DNA of 64,000 nucleotides from Alkalibacterium sp. AK22 (GTDB taxonomy: Bacteria; Bacillota; Bacilli; Lactobacillales; Carnobacteriaceae_A). Location: assembly GCF_000585255.1 (NCBI RefSeq), contig NZ_JANL01000032.1, forward strand, positions 48,060 to 112,059. Reading direction: 5' to 3'. The first letter of the stretch is position 1, and each line of letters starts with the position of its first letter. Shown here one piece after another: positions 8,901 to 17,403 of this stretch. The notes under the pieces are model-generated. The model did not search any database. It was not told where the DNA came from and saw only the letters and a list, made by a program, of their open reading frames with translations. The position numbers and the translations under genes were made by a program.

Positions 8901-9704
8901 ATGCCCCCTACTGAGGTACACTCTATCTATACAGTGACTTTAAAGGAGGTGAAGGAAGCTGTAAATGGCAGTTTCCCATATATGTTGGTCCCTTTTCTAT
9001 TAGCGAGCGGTTTTGCCCTTGTTCATTTTCTTTCGATTCACCTCAATCTTCCAAAGCAACGGTTGAGGATGTTCCTTTCCTTTTCTGCCGGTGTGGGCAT
9101 TGCGTATGTCTTTATTCACCTCTGGCCTCAAGTGGCCGAACACCAGGCTGAAGCGGAAGAATCAATCAGCTGGCTTTCTGGTCATGTGCTACACTACTCC
9201 CTCTATATCACTTCACTATTTGGACTGGCTTTATTTTATACACTGGACCGGCTTATCTCCCGGGCTTATGAATCAGAAGAGACGACCGACCCGAATCTCA
9301 TCGAATCCCGTCTGTTCTGGGCCCATATCTCTTTTTTTGCTCTTTACAATGCGATGATTGGATATCTGCTGAATCACCTCGAGTCTCTAGACCGGACAGT
9401 GCTTATTTTCACTGTCGCCTTCGGTCTGCATTTTATTACCAATGACTGGGGTCTAAGGCATCATCACGAAAAGGTCTATGATAGCTACGGAAGACATGTC
9501 TTGTCTTTATCCATACTCTTAGGATATCTCCTGGGAGCCCTGACTGATCTGCCGCCTTATTTTATCGGCAGTCTGGAAGCTTTCATTGCAGGCGGAATGA
9601 CCTTGAATGTGATCAAGCATGAGCTACCTTCGGAGCGGGATGGAAATCTGGAAGGCTTTCTGTCAGGCATTCTCAGTGCAGGTATTCTGTTCGTGCTGAT
9701 CTGA
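8901..9704 (+). CDS. Polytopic membrane protein, ZIP metal-transporter-like
   Basis: Up to 267 residues with about 8 hydrophobic helices. The segment SLEAFIAGGMTLNVIKHELP near the C-terminus, and FSAGVGIAYVFIHLWPQ near the N-terminus, resemble ZIP-family motifs (the HEL-P helix carries metal ligands). A role in divalent metal movement is inferred, not shown. The start is unclear: ATG 8901 has no SD, while a perfect AAGGAGGTGA at 8943-8952 is followed by an out-of-frame ATG (8965) with a 12-codon reading frame. The next in-frame ATG is 8982. The region after about 8982 is certainly coding. Confidence 0.62.
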   Translation: MPPTEVHSIYTVTLKEVKEAVNGSFPYMLVPFLLASGFALVHFLSIHLNLPKQRLRMFLSFSAGVGIAYVFIHLWPQVAEHQAEAEESISWLSGHVLHYSLYITSLFGLALFYTLDRLISRAYESEETTDPNLIESRLFWAHISFFALYNAMIGYLLNHLESLDRTVLIFTVAFGLHFITNDWGLRHHHEKVYDSYGRHVLSLSILLGYLLGALTDLPPYFIGSLEAFIAGGMTLNVIKHELPSERDGNLEGFLSGILSAGILFVLI

Positions 9705-9748
9705 CTGTACTCTTCCCGCTTTCTATAGCGGGGCATTAGCTATCTTTT

Positions 9749-9850
9749 AAAAAAAGCCTCACTCATTCTGCCGCTGCTGTATAGTGACCCCAAAAGTCTA
9801 ACTTTTTGGGGTCACTATACAGGGCTAAACAGGTGCGTGAGGCCTTTTTA
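9749..9850. terminator. Bidirectional terminator split by a palindrome in its loop
   Basis: Outer stem AAAAAGCCTCAC (9751-9762) pairs with GTGAGGCCTTTTT (9837-9849), giving U-tracts for both the + strand gene ending at 9704 and the minus-strand rib operon ending at 9890. The loop is unusually long because it contains the 46-bp palindrome at 9777-9822. Confidence 0.7.
9777..9822. repeat. 46-bp perfect palindrome resembling an IS3-family terminal sequence
   Basis: Arms of 19 bp (CTGTATAGTGACCCCAAAA / TTTTGGGGTCACTATACAG) match exactly around an 8-base centre GTCTAACT. The sequence TGACCCCAAAAAGTTAGAC on the minus strand resembles ends of IS3-family (IS150-like) elements of lactic acid bacteria. 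No transposase is nearby, so this may be a solo IS end or a tiny non-autonomous remnant. Confidence 0.7.
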
Positions 9851-9889
9851 CTGTGGTGCAAGCTTATAAATATTGGCAATGTTACTTGC

Positions 9890-10552
9890 TTAGAGTAAGT
9901 TTTTCAGTTCGCTGATATTATGAATGATCTTGTCGGCTGCTGATAATTCGCTTCCTTGCCCAAAACCATATGTGCAGCCGACAGCATGCACACCCTCCAC
10001 TTCTCCTGCTTCGATATCTTGAAAACGGTCGCCCACAATCAGTAACTCTCCTTTGTAGTCGTCTTTAAACAGCTCAACAATCTCTTTTTTGCTTTTCTTG
10101 AACGCGTACTGCTCAGAGCAGTAAAAGGCATCAAAATAGTAATTTAGACCAAAGGCTTGCCGGTGGCGTTCCATGTAGCTTACTGAGCAGTTACTCAAGA
10201 AAATCAATTGGTAGCCCTTGTCTTTCAAATAGTCGAGGGTCTGTATCGCTTCCGGATATAATGCCGCTTGCCCCTCCTCTATTTTTTCAAGCATAGTCTG
10301 GCCGATGATATTAGAAGCCTTTGTCTGAAAAGCTGCTTCCAAGTCCGGCATAAACGCTTCCCACATCTCTTTTTTACTATAACCAAGCCAGCGCGTGATA
10401 TCCGCTTCTTCCCATTCTTCAGGTTCAGCTTTGCCTGCCTTTACCAGATACTGATAGGCTTTCAGAAAAGCCGGAATGTAAATGCGCCTGCTGTCATGAA
10501 GCGTTCCGTCATAGTCAAAAATAACCGTCTGCACTCCATCAAAAGGTGTCAT
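9890..10552 (-). CDS. HAD-family phosphatase (phosphoglycolate phosphatase-like), last gene of the riboflavin operon
   Basis: 220 residues. Motif I FDYDGTLHDS (about 12-21, nucleophile Asp13, acid Asp15), motif II IFLSNCS (about 116-122), a motif III Lys (KKSKKE region) and motif IV VGDRFQDIEAG (about 173-183) are all present. Residues 20-85 form a helical C1 cap. It starts 2 bases after the ribH stop, so it is part of the rib transcript. Riboflavin synthesis needs a phosphatase for 5-amino-6-ribitylamino-uracil phosphate, done by promiscuous HAD enzymes (YcsE in Bacillus, YigB/YbjI in E. coli); this gene is a good candidate by position. General phosphoglycolate-type activity is the alternative. 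Confidence 0.85.
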   Translation of the reverse strand: MTPFDGVQTVIFDYDGTLHDSRRIYIPAFLKAYQYLVKAGKAEPEEWEEADITRWLGYSKKEMWEAFMPDLEAAFQTKASNIIGQTMLEKIEEGQAALYPEAIQTLDYLKDKGYQLIFLSNCSVSYMERHRQAFGLNYYFDAFYCSEQYAFKKSKKEIVELFKDDYKGELLIVGDRFQDIEAGEVEGVHAVGCTYGFGQGSELSAADKIIHNISELKNLL

Positions 10553-10554
10553 GC

Positions 10555-11016
10555 TTACAGCTTCTTCATCAGGTTGGCCATTTCGATTGCACCAACAGTG
10601 ACTTCTGACCCTTTGTTTCCGGCTTTGGTTCCTGCCCGTTCAATCGCCTGTTCAATTGTGTCGACAGTCAGTACACCAAACAGTACCGGTACACCCGTGC
10701 TGCTAGCTGCATGAGAGACGCCTTTAGCTACTTCTGCACAGACGTGGTCATAGTGAGACGTCGCTCCACGAATGACCGCTCCCAGAGTCACCACCGCATC
10801 GTACTGTCCCGAGGCGGCCATTTTCTGAGCAGCCATTGGGATTTCGAAAGCGCCCGGCACCCAAGCGACAGTAATATCATCTTCATTCATGCCATGACGT
10901 TTCAGGGTATCAACTGCCCCGTCCAGTAGGCGCGAGCCAATAAAGTCGTTGAAGCGGGCCACAACGATCCCGATTTTTAAATCCTGTGCAGTTAAGTGTC
11001 CTTCAATCATTTTCAT
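10555..11016 (-). CDS. ribH: 6,7-dimethyl-8-ribityllumazine synthase
   Basis: 153 residues, normal for the family. It condenses 5-amino-6-ribitylaminouracil with dihydroxybutanone phosphate and assembles into 60-mer capsids. Typical segments are VARFNDFI (ribityl site), [25 protein letters not shown] (with the catalytic His) and [18 protein letters not shown] 11016 follows GGAGG by 9 bases; the frame is open further upstream but without SD. It is the fourth rib gene, 54 bases after ribBA. Confidence 0.96.
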   Translation of the reverse strand: MKMIEGHLTAQDLKIGIVVARFNDFIGSRLLDGAVDTLKRHGMNEDDITVAWVPGAFEIPMAAQKMAASGQYDAVVTLGAVIRGATSHYDHVCAEVAKGVSHAASSTGVPVLFGVLTVDTIEQAIERAGTKAGNKGSEVTVGAIEMANLMKKL

Positions 11017-11070
11017 TTTATATATCCTCCAATAGATGTTTTTATAGTATTTTATTGCCAAAAATCGGTA

Positions 11071-12264
11071 TTAGTATTCCAGGTAATGTCCCATCTTGTC
11101 CTGCTTGGTCTTCAGGTAATCCCTATCCTCAGCGAATAAATCCATCTGGATCGGCAGACGTCTTTCAACCGTCAGTCCGTATTTATCAAGACTGGAAACT
11201 TTCAGCGGGTTATTGGTCATCAGGTTCAACCGACTGATACCCAAATCGTCAAACATCTGCTTACACTCATAGTACTCCCTTGAATCGACCGGCAAACCGA
11301 GCTTCAGATTGGCTTCGATTGTATCATGCCCCTGATCCTGCAGGGCATAAGCCTTAATTTTATTGACCAGTCCAATCCCACGTCCTTCCTGACGCATGTA
11401 AAGCAGTACACCACGGCCCTCTTCAGCAATTTTCTCCATCGCCGCATCCAATTGCTGTCCGCAGTCACACTTTTTGGAGCCAAAGACATCTCCGGTCAGA
11501 CATTCCGAATGAATCCGGCACAGGACCGGTTCACCGTCTGATACATCTCCCTTGACCAGTGCCACATGATGCTCGCCGGTGAACTTGTGCTCATAGGCGT
11601 AAATGTCAAATTCACCAAATTTGGTTGGCAGTTTTGCCTTAGATTCCCTGAAAATAACTTGTTCGTGCGCTTTGCGGTATTCGATCAGTTCACTTATGGT
11701 GGCCATTTTCATGTCATGTGTTTTTGCAAAGGCCTCCAGGTCATCACGTCTGGCCATCGACCCGTCATCATTCATGATTTCGCAGCACAGGCCAACGGGC
11801 TTGAGTCCGGCCAGGCGCATCAAGTCAACCGTTGCTTCCGTGTGTCCGTTTCTGGACAATACACCCCCATCAACCGCTTCAAGCGGAAACATATGCCCTG
11901 GCCGCTTGAAGTCTTCAGGCCGGGTACCTTCCTCAACGGTCTTGATTGCAGTCAGTGAGCGCTCCATGGCTGAGATACCGGTGGTTGTGTCCACATGATC
12001 GATTGATACAGTAAAGGCCGTCGTATGCTCGTCTGTATTGTAAAGACTCATCTGAGACAGGCCGAGTTTTTTAGTGTAATCTCTGGTCATCGGAATACAG
12101 ATCAGTCCCCGGGCATACTTTGCCATGAAGTTGACATTCTCCGGACTGGCAAATTCGGCCGCACAGACAATGTCCCCTTCGTTTTCCCTGTCTTCGTCAT
12201 CTACAATAATCACATTTTTTCCCTGTTTCAGATCTTCCAGCAGGTCTTCGATTTTGTCAAACAT
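11071..12264 (-). CDS. ribBA: Bifunctional DHBP synthase / GTP cyclohydrolase II
   Basis: 397 residues with two fused domains. RibB (about 1-203) shows VDDEDRENEGD (21-31) and RPGHMFPL (121-128), making 3,4-dihydroxy-2-butanone 4-phosphate. RibA (about 205-397) shows the zinc cysteines C255, C266 and C268 and the RQEGRGIGL signature, opening the GTP ring. Both committed inputs of riboflavin synthesis are thus made by one protein. ATG 12264 has GAGGAG 7 bases upstream; an in-frame upstream start at 12297 overlaps the ribE stop and lacks SD. Confidence 0.96.
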   Translation of the reverse strand: MFDKIEDLLEDLKQGKNVIIVDDEDRENEGDIVCAAEFASPENVNFMAKYARGLICIPMTRDYTKKLGLSQMSLYNTDEHTTAFTVSIDHVDTTTGISAMERSLTAIKTVEEGTRPEDFKRPGHMFPLEAVDGGVLSRNGHTEATVDLMRLAGLKPVGLCCEIMNDDGSMARRDDLEAFAKTHDMKMATISELIEYRKAHEQVIFRESKAKLPTKFGEFDIYAYEHKFTGEHHVALVKGDVSDGEPVLCRIHSECLTGDVFGSKKCDCGQQLDAAMEKIAEEGRGVLLYMRQEGRGIGLVNKIKAYALQDQGHDTIEANLKLGLPVDSREYYECKQMFDDLGISRLNLMTNNPLKVSSLDKYGLTVERRLPIQMDLFAEDRDYLKTKQDKMGHYLEY

Positions 12265-12296
12265 CTTGTCACTCCTCTTGTCATTCACTGTCTGCA

Positions 12297-12947
12297 TCAG
12301 GCAAAACCGTTATGTTTCAGGTAAGTCTCAGTCAGTTTTTTCTGGTTGTTTTCTTCACTGGATAAGCCCAGCAGTTTTTCCACATATTTTCCAATCAGGT
12401 CACATTCCAGATTGACCCGATCTCCTACCTTGTGCTGAAGCAGGGTTGTTTCATCCGCCGTATGCGGAATAATCGACACCTGGAAATCTCGGCCGGAGAC
12501 TTTAGCAACCGTCAGGCTGATCCCGTCGATTGCAATCGATCCTTTTTCAATAATGTACTTGAGTAGGGACGGATCGGCCTGAACTGTCACCCAGACGGCA
12601 TTGTCATCTTTTCTGAAATGACTGATGACTCCCGTTCCGTCAATATGGCCGGAGACCATATGTCCGCCCAACCTAGTTTGCAGATTCAAGGCCCGTTCGA
12701 GATTCAGACGGCTGCCGTTTTTTAATGCGCCTAGGGCCGTCCGGTCAAGTGTTTCTGACATGACATCAGCCTTGAACGTCTGGCTGTCCATGTCCGTAAT
12801 GGTGAGACAGACACCATTGGTCATAATGCTGTCTCCAATATGAGCATCCTCAAGTACCTTCTGAGCCTTTACGGTAAGGACACTGGATTTAGCTCCTTTT
12901 TGAATACTGCTGATGGTGCCTATCTCCTCTACAATTCCGGTAAACAT
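12297..12947 (-). CDS. ribE: Riboflavin synthase, alpha chain
   Basis: 216 residues built of two lumazine-binding repeats: MFTGIVEEIG at the N-terminus with NGVCLTI in repeat 1, and GHMVSGHIDGTG followed by IDGISLTV in repeat 2. It dismutates two dimethylribityllumazine molecules to riboflavin. It is the second gene of the operon, 30 bases after ribD. Confidence 0.95.
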   Translation of the reverse strand: MFTGIVEEIGTISSIQKGAKSSVLTVKAQKVLEDAHIGDSIMTNGVCLTITDMDSQTFKADVMSETLDRTALGALKNGSRLNLERALNLQTRLGGHMVSGHIDGTGVISHFRKDDNAVWVTVQADPSLLKYIIEKGSIAIDGISLTVAKVSGRDFQVSIIPHTADETTLLQHKVGDRVNLECDLIGKYVEKLLGLSSEENNQKKLTETYLKHNGFA

Positions 12948-12977
12948 ATTTGACTCTCCTTTGTTCTTTAGTACAGA

Positions 12978-14090
12978 TTAATAGGCGTCACTGCGCCTCT
13001 CTTTTATATAAGCCTCAATAAATACATCTTCTTCAATACGGCTGACTTCCATATTACTAATGCCGTATGCCTCATGCATATGTTGGACCCCTTCACCTCT
13101 CACCGGGTACAGAGCTTTGTCACCCCCAAGTAGTTTGGGCGCCAGGTAAATATGAAGCTTGTTGACCACTTTAGCTTTTAGAGCAGATGCATTCAGGGTG
13201 CCTCCACCTTCCAGTAGAATACTGTCAATCCCTCTGGTCCCACTCAACTGCAGTACTTTTTGGAGATCAACTTGGCCATCTCTTTCAGCAGTTACGATGA
13301 CTTCGATTCCCATCGACTGCAGGTGCTGTCGTTTACTTGAATCAGCCTTTTCTGTCGTAAAAATAAGCGTTTTAGCTGTGTCCTGTTCTTTCAAAACGGC
13401 CGCATCAAAGGGAATTTGGAGCCTGCTGTCCAGAATCAGACGGGTCGGGCTGCTGTAGTCCTCCAGACGGCAGGTCAGCCTCGGATCGTCTGCGAGCACT
13501 GTATTGATTCCGACCATAATGGCTGATAAGGTTCCTCTAAGTTTATGCGCATGGATTCTCGAAGATTCAGAGGAAATCCACTGGGATTCCCCGCTTTTAG
13601 TTGCGATTTTTCCGTCCAGCGTCATCGCATATTTCATGACAACATAAGGTCTGCCGGTTGTGATGTAGTGATTGAACACCTCATTCAGCTTCAGGCTTTC
13701 GGCTTCCAGGACGCCTGTAGTCACGTCGATGCCAGCCTCCTCGAGGCGCTTAATCCCTCTGCCGGCAACGAGGGGGTTCGGATCTTTAGCCGCAATCACT
13801 ACACGCTTAAACTGCTCTTTGACCAGCAAGTCGGCACAAGGGGGTGTACGGCCGACATGTGAGCAAGGTTCAAGCGTGACATAAATAGTTGCCCCCTTAA
13901 CAGACTCCTTAGCTGAGCGGACAGCCAAGACTTCCGCATGCGCTTCCCCGGCTTTGTGATGATAGCCTTCACCAATAATTCGGCCATCCTTAACGATCAC
14001 AGCCCCGACCAGCGGGTTGGGTGAGGTTTGGCCTCTGGCTTTTTCAGCCAGCTTTAATGCTTTTTTCATGTAATCTGTGTCGGTATACAT
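12978..14090 (-). CDS. ribD: Bifunctional diaminohydroxyphosphoribosylaminopyrimidine deaminase / uracil reductase
   Basis: 370 residues. The N-terminal zinc deaminase domain shows HAEVLAV and the cysteine pair PCSHVGRTPPC. The C-terminal reductase domain (from about 150) shows MTLDGKIAT, GINTVLADDP and LLEGGGTLNASAL. It catalyses steps 2 and 3 of the GTP branch of riboflavin synthesis. ATG 14090 has AGAGGTGAAAGC upstream; an in-frame open stretch to 14162 runs into the leader hairpins and is not used. It is the first gene behind the FMN riboswitch. Confidence 0.95.
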   Translation of the reverse strand: MYTDTDYMKKALKLAEKARGQTSPNPLVGAVIVKDGRIIGEGYHHKAGEAHAEVLAVRSAKESVKGATIYVTLEPCSHVGRTPPCADLLVKEQFKRVVIAAKDPNPLVAGRGIKRLEEAGIDVTTGVLEAESLKLNEVFNHYITTGRPYVVMKYAMTLDGKIATKSGESQWISSESSRIHAHKLRGTLSAIMVGINTVLADDPRLTCRLEDYSSPTRLILDSRLQIPFDAAVLKEQDTAKTLIFTTEKADSSKRQHLQSMGIEVIVTAERDGQVDLQKVLQLSGTRGIDSILLEGGGTLNASALKAKVVNKLHIYLAPKLLGGDKALYPVRGEGVQHMHEAYGISNMEVSRIEEDVFIEAYIKERRSDAY

Positions 14091-14109
14091 GCTTTCACCT
14101 CTAAAATAA

Positions 14110-14134
14110 CCCTGAATCACAGACGGATTCAGGG
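14110..14134 (-). other. Hairpin just upstream of the ribD ribosome binding site
   Basis: CCCTGAATC / GATTCAGGG with a 7-base loop, about 20 bases before ATG 14090 and without a T-run. It could influence ribD translation or mRNA stability, and it shares the word CCCTG with the attenuator stem. Confidence 0.45.
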
Positions 14135-14197
14135 CTTGGTTTGTTTGTTCACTGGCACACAAAATAATCGCGGCTTCTGCTCAGCTGCCTTGTCCGT

Positions 14198-14231
14198 AAA
14201 AAAAGCCCTGGAATACAATGATTCCAGGGCT
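14198..14231 (-). terminator. Attenuator terminator of the rib FMN riboswitch
   Basis: The stem AGCCCTGGAAT / ATTCCAGGGCT is followed on the minus strand by TTTTTTT. It lies between the FMN aptamer and ribD. An upstream CAGACC/GGTCTG hairpin (14266-14281) is part of the expression platform. Confidence 0.85.
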
Positions 14232-14310
14232 CGAGTCAAGACTGCAGCCGTACTTTAATACACCAGACCCAAAGGTCTGACTGCAGACGGATTTTATCTG
14301 TGTGTCTCTT

Positions 14311-14418
14311 GTCTTCTTTCATCCAGACTGTAACTGTCGGCTTCGGAATCTAACCGAATCTGCCTTGCGGCTCGTGGGCTGTACCACCGGTAGGGACTTG
14401 CACCCTGCCCTGAAGACT
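14311..14418 (-). promoter_or_regulatory. FMN riboswitch (RFN element)
   Basis: On the minus strand the conserved RFN blocks appear in order: AGTCTTCAGGGCAGGGTG, CCCTACCGG..GGTA, AGCCCACGAGC, GATTCGG..TTCCGAAGCCGACAGT, and AGTCTGGATG..AGAAGAC, closing P1 with the first block. FMN binding should favour the downstream attenuator and shut off ribD-ribE-ribBA-ribH-HAD. Confidence 0.95.
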
Positions 14419-14472
14419 ATTTATATGTGTACTTAAAGGATAAATTGAAATCCGTTTTTTGTCAACTGTTAA

Positions 14473-15687
14473 TCATTCGAATTCAGGATTCTTTACTAGT
14501 ACAGCAACGCCCATGCCGCCTCCGATACACAATGAGGCCAGTCCGTACTTCAGTTTTCTGGCTTTCATCGCATGCACCAGAGTGACCAGAATCCGGTTGC
14601 CGCTGGCACCTACAGGATGTCCAAGCGCAATGGCTCCCCCGTTCAGGTTGGTACGCTTTAGCATGTATTCCTTGCTAACACCGAAAGCTTCCGTGATCTC
14701 CTGAATGACCCCCAGACTCTGGCTGGCAAAGGCTTCATTCAGTTCAAAGACATCAATGTCCCTGAACTCAATCCCAGCTCGCTTGACTGCCTGTCTGATA
14801 GCGGGCGTTGGTCCCAGCCCCATAACAGCAGGGTCTACACCCCCCTGACCGATACCAACGATTTCAGCCAGTGGCTTGAGACCCTGTTCTTTCATGACTT
14901 GCTCGCCGACAATCAACGTGGCGCTGGCACCGTCATTGATCCCGGAGGCATTTCCGGCCGTTACCGATCCGTCTTTCTTGAAAGCCGGCCTCAGGCTGTT
15001 CAGCTTTTCTTCTGTCGTTTTTCGGTTCGGGTATTCATCCGTATCTACCGTGACCGTCTCTCTTCTTACCTTGGTCTCAACCGGCACGATTTCTGCCTTA
15101 AAGGCTCCGCTGTCCAGGGCTTCAATCGCCCGGCTCTGAGATGTAAAGGCGAAAGTATCCTGCTCTTCTCTTGAAAGTGTGTAGCGCTCCACAATATTCT
15201 CAGCCGTCACCCCCATGTGGTAGCCTTCGAAAGCATCTGTCAGGGCATCATCCAGCATATGATCTCCCGTCTGATAGCCACCCATCTTGTGTCCGGTCCG
15301 AGTATTTCCGGGAATCAGGTAGGGAGCCTGACTCATTGATTCTGTCCCACCAGCAATGATGGCCTGATATTCCCCTGCTTTAATCCCTAAATAAGCCTGC
15401 ATCACTGTTTTCAGACCACTCCCACAAACCATATTAAGTGAATAAGCCGGTACTTCGACCTGAATCCCAGCTTTGACCGCTGCCTGCCGGGCAACGCCCT
15501 GCCCCTGTCCTGCCGGCAGTACATTCCCCAAAACTACTTCATCAATAGAATCAGGAGCGATACCGCTCTGTTCTAGCACCCCTTTTACGGCCAGACTGCC
15601 CAGATCCGAGGCAGATACATCTTTCAATGCCCCTAAGAATGCTCCGATTGGGGTACGCTTGGCTCCTGCTATAAATACTTTTGTCAT
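14473..15687 (-). CDS. Acetyl-CoA C-acetyltransferase (thiolase II)
   Basis: 404 residues. The catalytic residues are visible: nucleophile C88 in NMVCGSG, His in the C-terminal GHPVGASG, and second Cys in [18 protein letters not shown] is the thiolase signature. It condenses two acetyl-CoA to acetoacetyl-CoA, which could feed the mevalonate pathway (and so CrtM) or fatty-acid metabolism; no other mevalonate gene is in the window. AGGAAGG lies before ATG 15687. A terminator-like hairpin ends only 25 bases upstream, so its promoter must overlap that hairpin or it depends on read-through. Confidence 0.93.
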   Translation of the reverse strand: MTKVFIAGAKRTPIGAFLGALKDVSASDLGSLAVKGVLEQSGIAPDSIDEVVLGNVLPAGQGQGVARQAAVKAGIQVEVPAYSLNMVCGSGLKTVMQAYLGIKAGEYQAIIAGGTESMSQAPYLIPGNTRTGHKMGGYQTGDHMLDDALTDAFEGYHMGVTAENIVERYTLSREEQDTFAFTSQSRAIEALDSGAFKAEIVPVETKVRRETVTVDTDEYPNRKTTEEKLNSLRPAFKKDGSVTAGNASGINDGASATLIVGEQVMKEQGLKPLAEIVGIGQGGVDPAVMGLGPTPAIRQAVKRAGIEFRDIDVFELNEAFASQSLGVIQEITEAFGVSKEYMLKRTNLNGGAIALGHPVGASGNRILVTLVHAMKARKLKYGLASLCIGGGMGVAVLVKNPEFE

Positions 15688-15712
15688 GTTGTACTTCCTT
15701 CCTGTTTAAAAG

Positions 15713-15754
15713 TAAAAAAAGACCACAATCTCATTATTGACGAAGATTGTGATC
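15713..15754 (-). terminator. Intrinsic terminator after metQ
   Basis: Minus strand: GATCACAATCT / AGATTGTGGTC with a 12-base loop, then TTTTTTT. It ends the met operon and lies only 25 bases before the thiolase start codon. Confidence 0.8.
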
Positions 15755-15798
15755 AAGTAAAGGCATAGGCTGTAACCTTAGGATTTTCTTAAGGTATT

Positions 15799-16620
15799 TT
15801 AGTCTTCAGCGGGTAATACTGCTCCATCCCAAGTGTCCAGGATATACTCCTGTGTTTCTTCAGAACGTAAGACTTCAACCAGTCTTGCAACCAGCTCGTT
15901 ATCTTCGTCTTCTGAACGAACAGCAACGATGTTGGCGTATGGCGAGGAGCTGTCTTCCAAAGCGATAGAATCATCGATTGGGCTGATGCCCTGGTCCACT
16001 GCAAAGTTGGAGTTGATAAAGAATACATCTCCCTCATCTTGATCATAAAGTGTGGTCATCAGGGCAGCATCATACTCGTATTCAAACTGCAGGTCGCGCT
16101 CATTTTCCACGATATCGTCAAAAGTCGCATCAACCAGATCGATGGACTCGTCAATTGTGATCAGTCCGGCTTCCTGAAGAATTCCCAAGATACGGCCGTG
16201 GTCAGCAACACTGCTTGAAGCGAGGATTGTTGCGCCTTCTGGCAGATCGTCCAGGGAATCGTGGCGGTTGGAGTAGGCACCCATTGGTTCGATGTGAATA
16301 CCACCCGCGTTGACAAAGTCATAGTCGTTTTCGGCAATCTGTGATTCAAAGTATGGCACGTGCTGGAAGTAATTGGCATCGATGTCACCGTCCTGCAGAG
16401 CCATGTTCGGAATCACATAGTCATTGTAGGTTTCGATCTGCAAGTCGATTCCTTCCTCTTCCAGTGTGGGCTGAACAAATTCAAGGATTTCAGCGTGAGG
16501 AACATTGGATGCCCCCACTCTAAGTGTTTGTGTTTCTTCTCCTGCACTGTCATCCCCATTGCCGCAGGCCGAAAGCAGTAAAGCTCCGCTCAAAAGTCCC
16601 AATCCAATTGTCTTTTTCAT
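15799..16620 (-). CDS. metQ: Methionine ABC transporter substrate-binding lipoprotein
   Basis: 273 residues with a lipoprotein signal: MKKT, a hydrophobic core and lipobox LSAC (lipidated Cys19). The mature part is NlpA/MetQ type: RVGASNVPHAEIL, the aromatic ligand stretch DANYFQHVPYF, and NAGGIHIEPMGAYS. The protein is very acidic in its C-terminal third, consistent with a salt-tolerant or alkaliphilic host. It is the third gene of metN-metI-metQ, 81 bases after metI. Confidence 0.93.
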   Translation of the reverse strand: MKKTIGLGLLSGALLLSACGNGDDSAGEETQTLRVGASNVPHAEILEFVQPTLEEEGIDLQIETYNDYVIPNMALQDGDIDANYFQHVPYFESQIAENDYDFVNAGGIHIEPMGAYSNRHDSLDDLPEGATILASSSVADHGRILGILQEAGLITIDESIDLVDATFDDIVENERDLQFEYEYDAALMTTLYDQDEGDVFFINSNFAVDQGISPIDDSIALEDSSSPYANIVAVRSEDEDNELVARLVEVLRSEETQEYILDTWDGAVLPAED

Positions 16621-16701
16621 GTTATTTCTCCCCTATTCTTTTTTAGTCTGTTTTTTATAAAGTTTGTTCCTAATTGAAGTATGCTGGTCTGTTCTATTGG
16701 G

Positions 16702-17403
16702 TCAGCGCTTATCGATATAGGCGACCAGTCGGTCTCCGATAAACTGAATCACAAAAACGATCAGCAGAATGACAGCTGTTGCCACGAGTGTGACGTTGGC
16801 CCGGCCACGTTGGAAACCTTCAAGATAGGCGAGGTTTCCCAGTCCGCCGGCTCCAATCACACCGGCCATGGCTGTAAAGCCGACGATGCTGATGGTCGTG
16901 ACGGTGATACCGGCCACAATCGACGGTAGGGTTTCTGGTATATAAACCTTCCAAATCAGTTCCAGTTTGGAAGCCCCCATGGATTTGGCAGCTTCGATCA
17001 CACCCTTGTCCAGATCGCGTAAGGCCGTTTCGACCATCCGTGCATAGAAGGGCGAGGCTGAAAAGACCAGTGCTGGCAGGCCGGCTGTCGGTCCCGTCAT
17101 GCTGTCGACGATTGCTGTGGTAAATGGTATCAGCAGGACAATCAGGATGATAAACGGGATCGAACGGAAAACGTTGACCAGAACGGACACCGTCTTATAC
17201 AGAGCCACCGACCAGATGGTCTGATGCTGGCGCGTTTCGTAAAGCAGCAGGCCGAGGATCAGGCCAAGGACAAAGACTATTGCCACTGACACCCCGGTCA
17301 TGTACAGCGTTTCTGTTGTCGCATTCCAGACCCGATCCCAGCGGACATCCTCAAATCCGGTATATTCTGATAAAATACCTGTTGCAAGTATCTGTCTGAT
17401 CAT
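16702..17403 (-). CDS. metI: Methionine ABC transporter permease
   Basis: 233 residues with about 5 membrane helices and the ABC permease EAA loop EAAKSMGASKLELIWKV (about 137-153), which contacts MetN. GGLGNLAYLEGFQRG follows the last loop as in MetI. The start codon abuts the metN stop (TAAATG) and its SD (GAGGTGATTTAA) lies inside the end of metN, so translation is coupled. Confidence 0.93.
   Translation of the reverse strand: MIRQILATGILSEYTGFEDVRWDRVWNATTETLYMTGVSVAIVFVLGLILGLLLYETRQHQTIWSVALYKTVSVLVNVFRSIPFIILIVLLIPFTTAIVDSMTGPTAGLPALVFSASPFYARMVETALRDLDKGVIEAAKSMGASKLELIWKVYIPETLPSIVAGITVTTISIVGFTAMAGVIGAGGLGNLAYLEGFQRGRANVTLVATAVILLIVFVIQFIGDRLVAYIDKR

Noticed and set aside
9777..9822. 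Simple factor-independent terminator
   Set aside because: No T-run follows either arm directly, and the outer stem already provides the terminator; an IS-end origin explains the sequence better.
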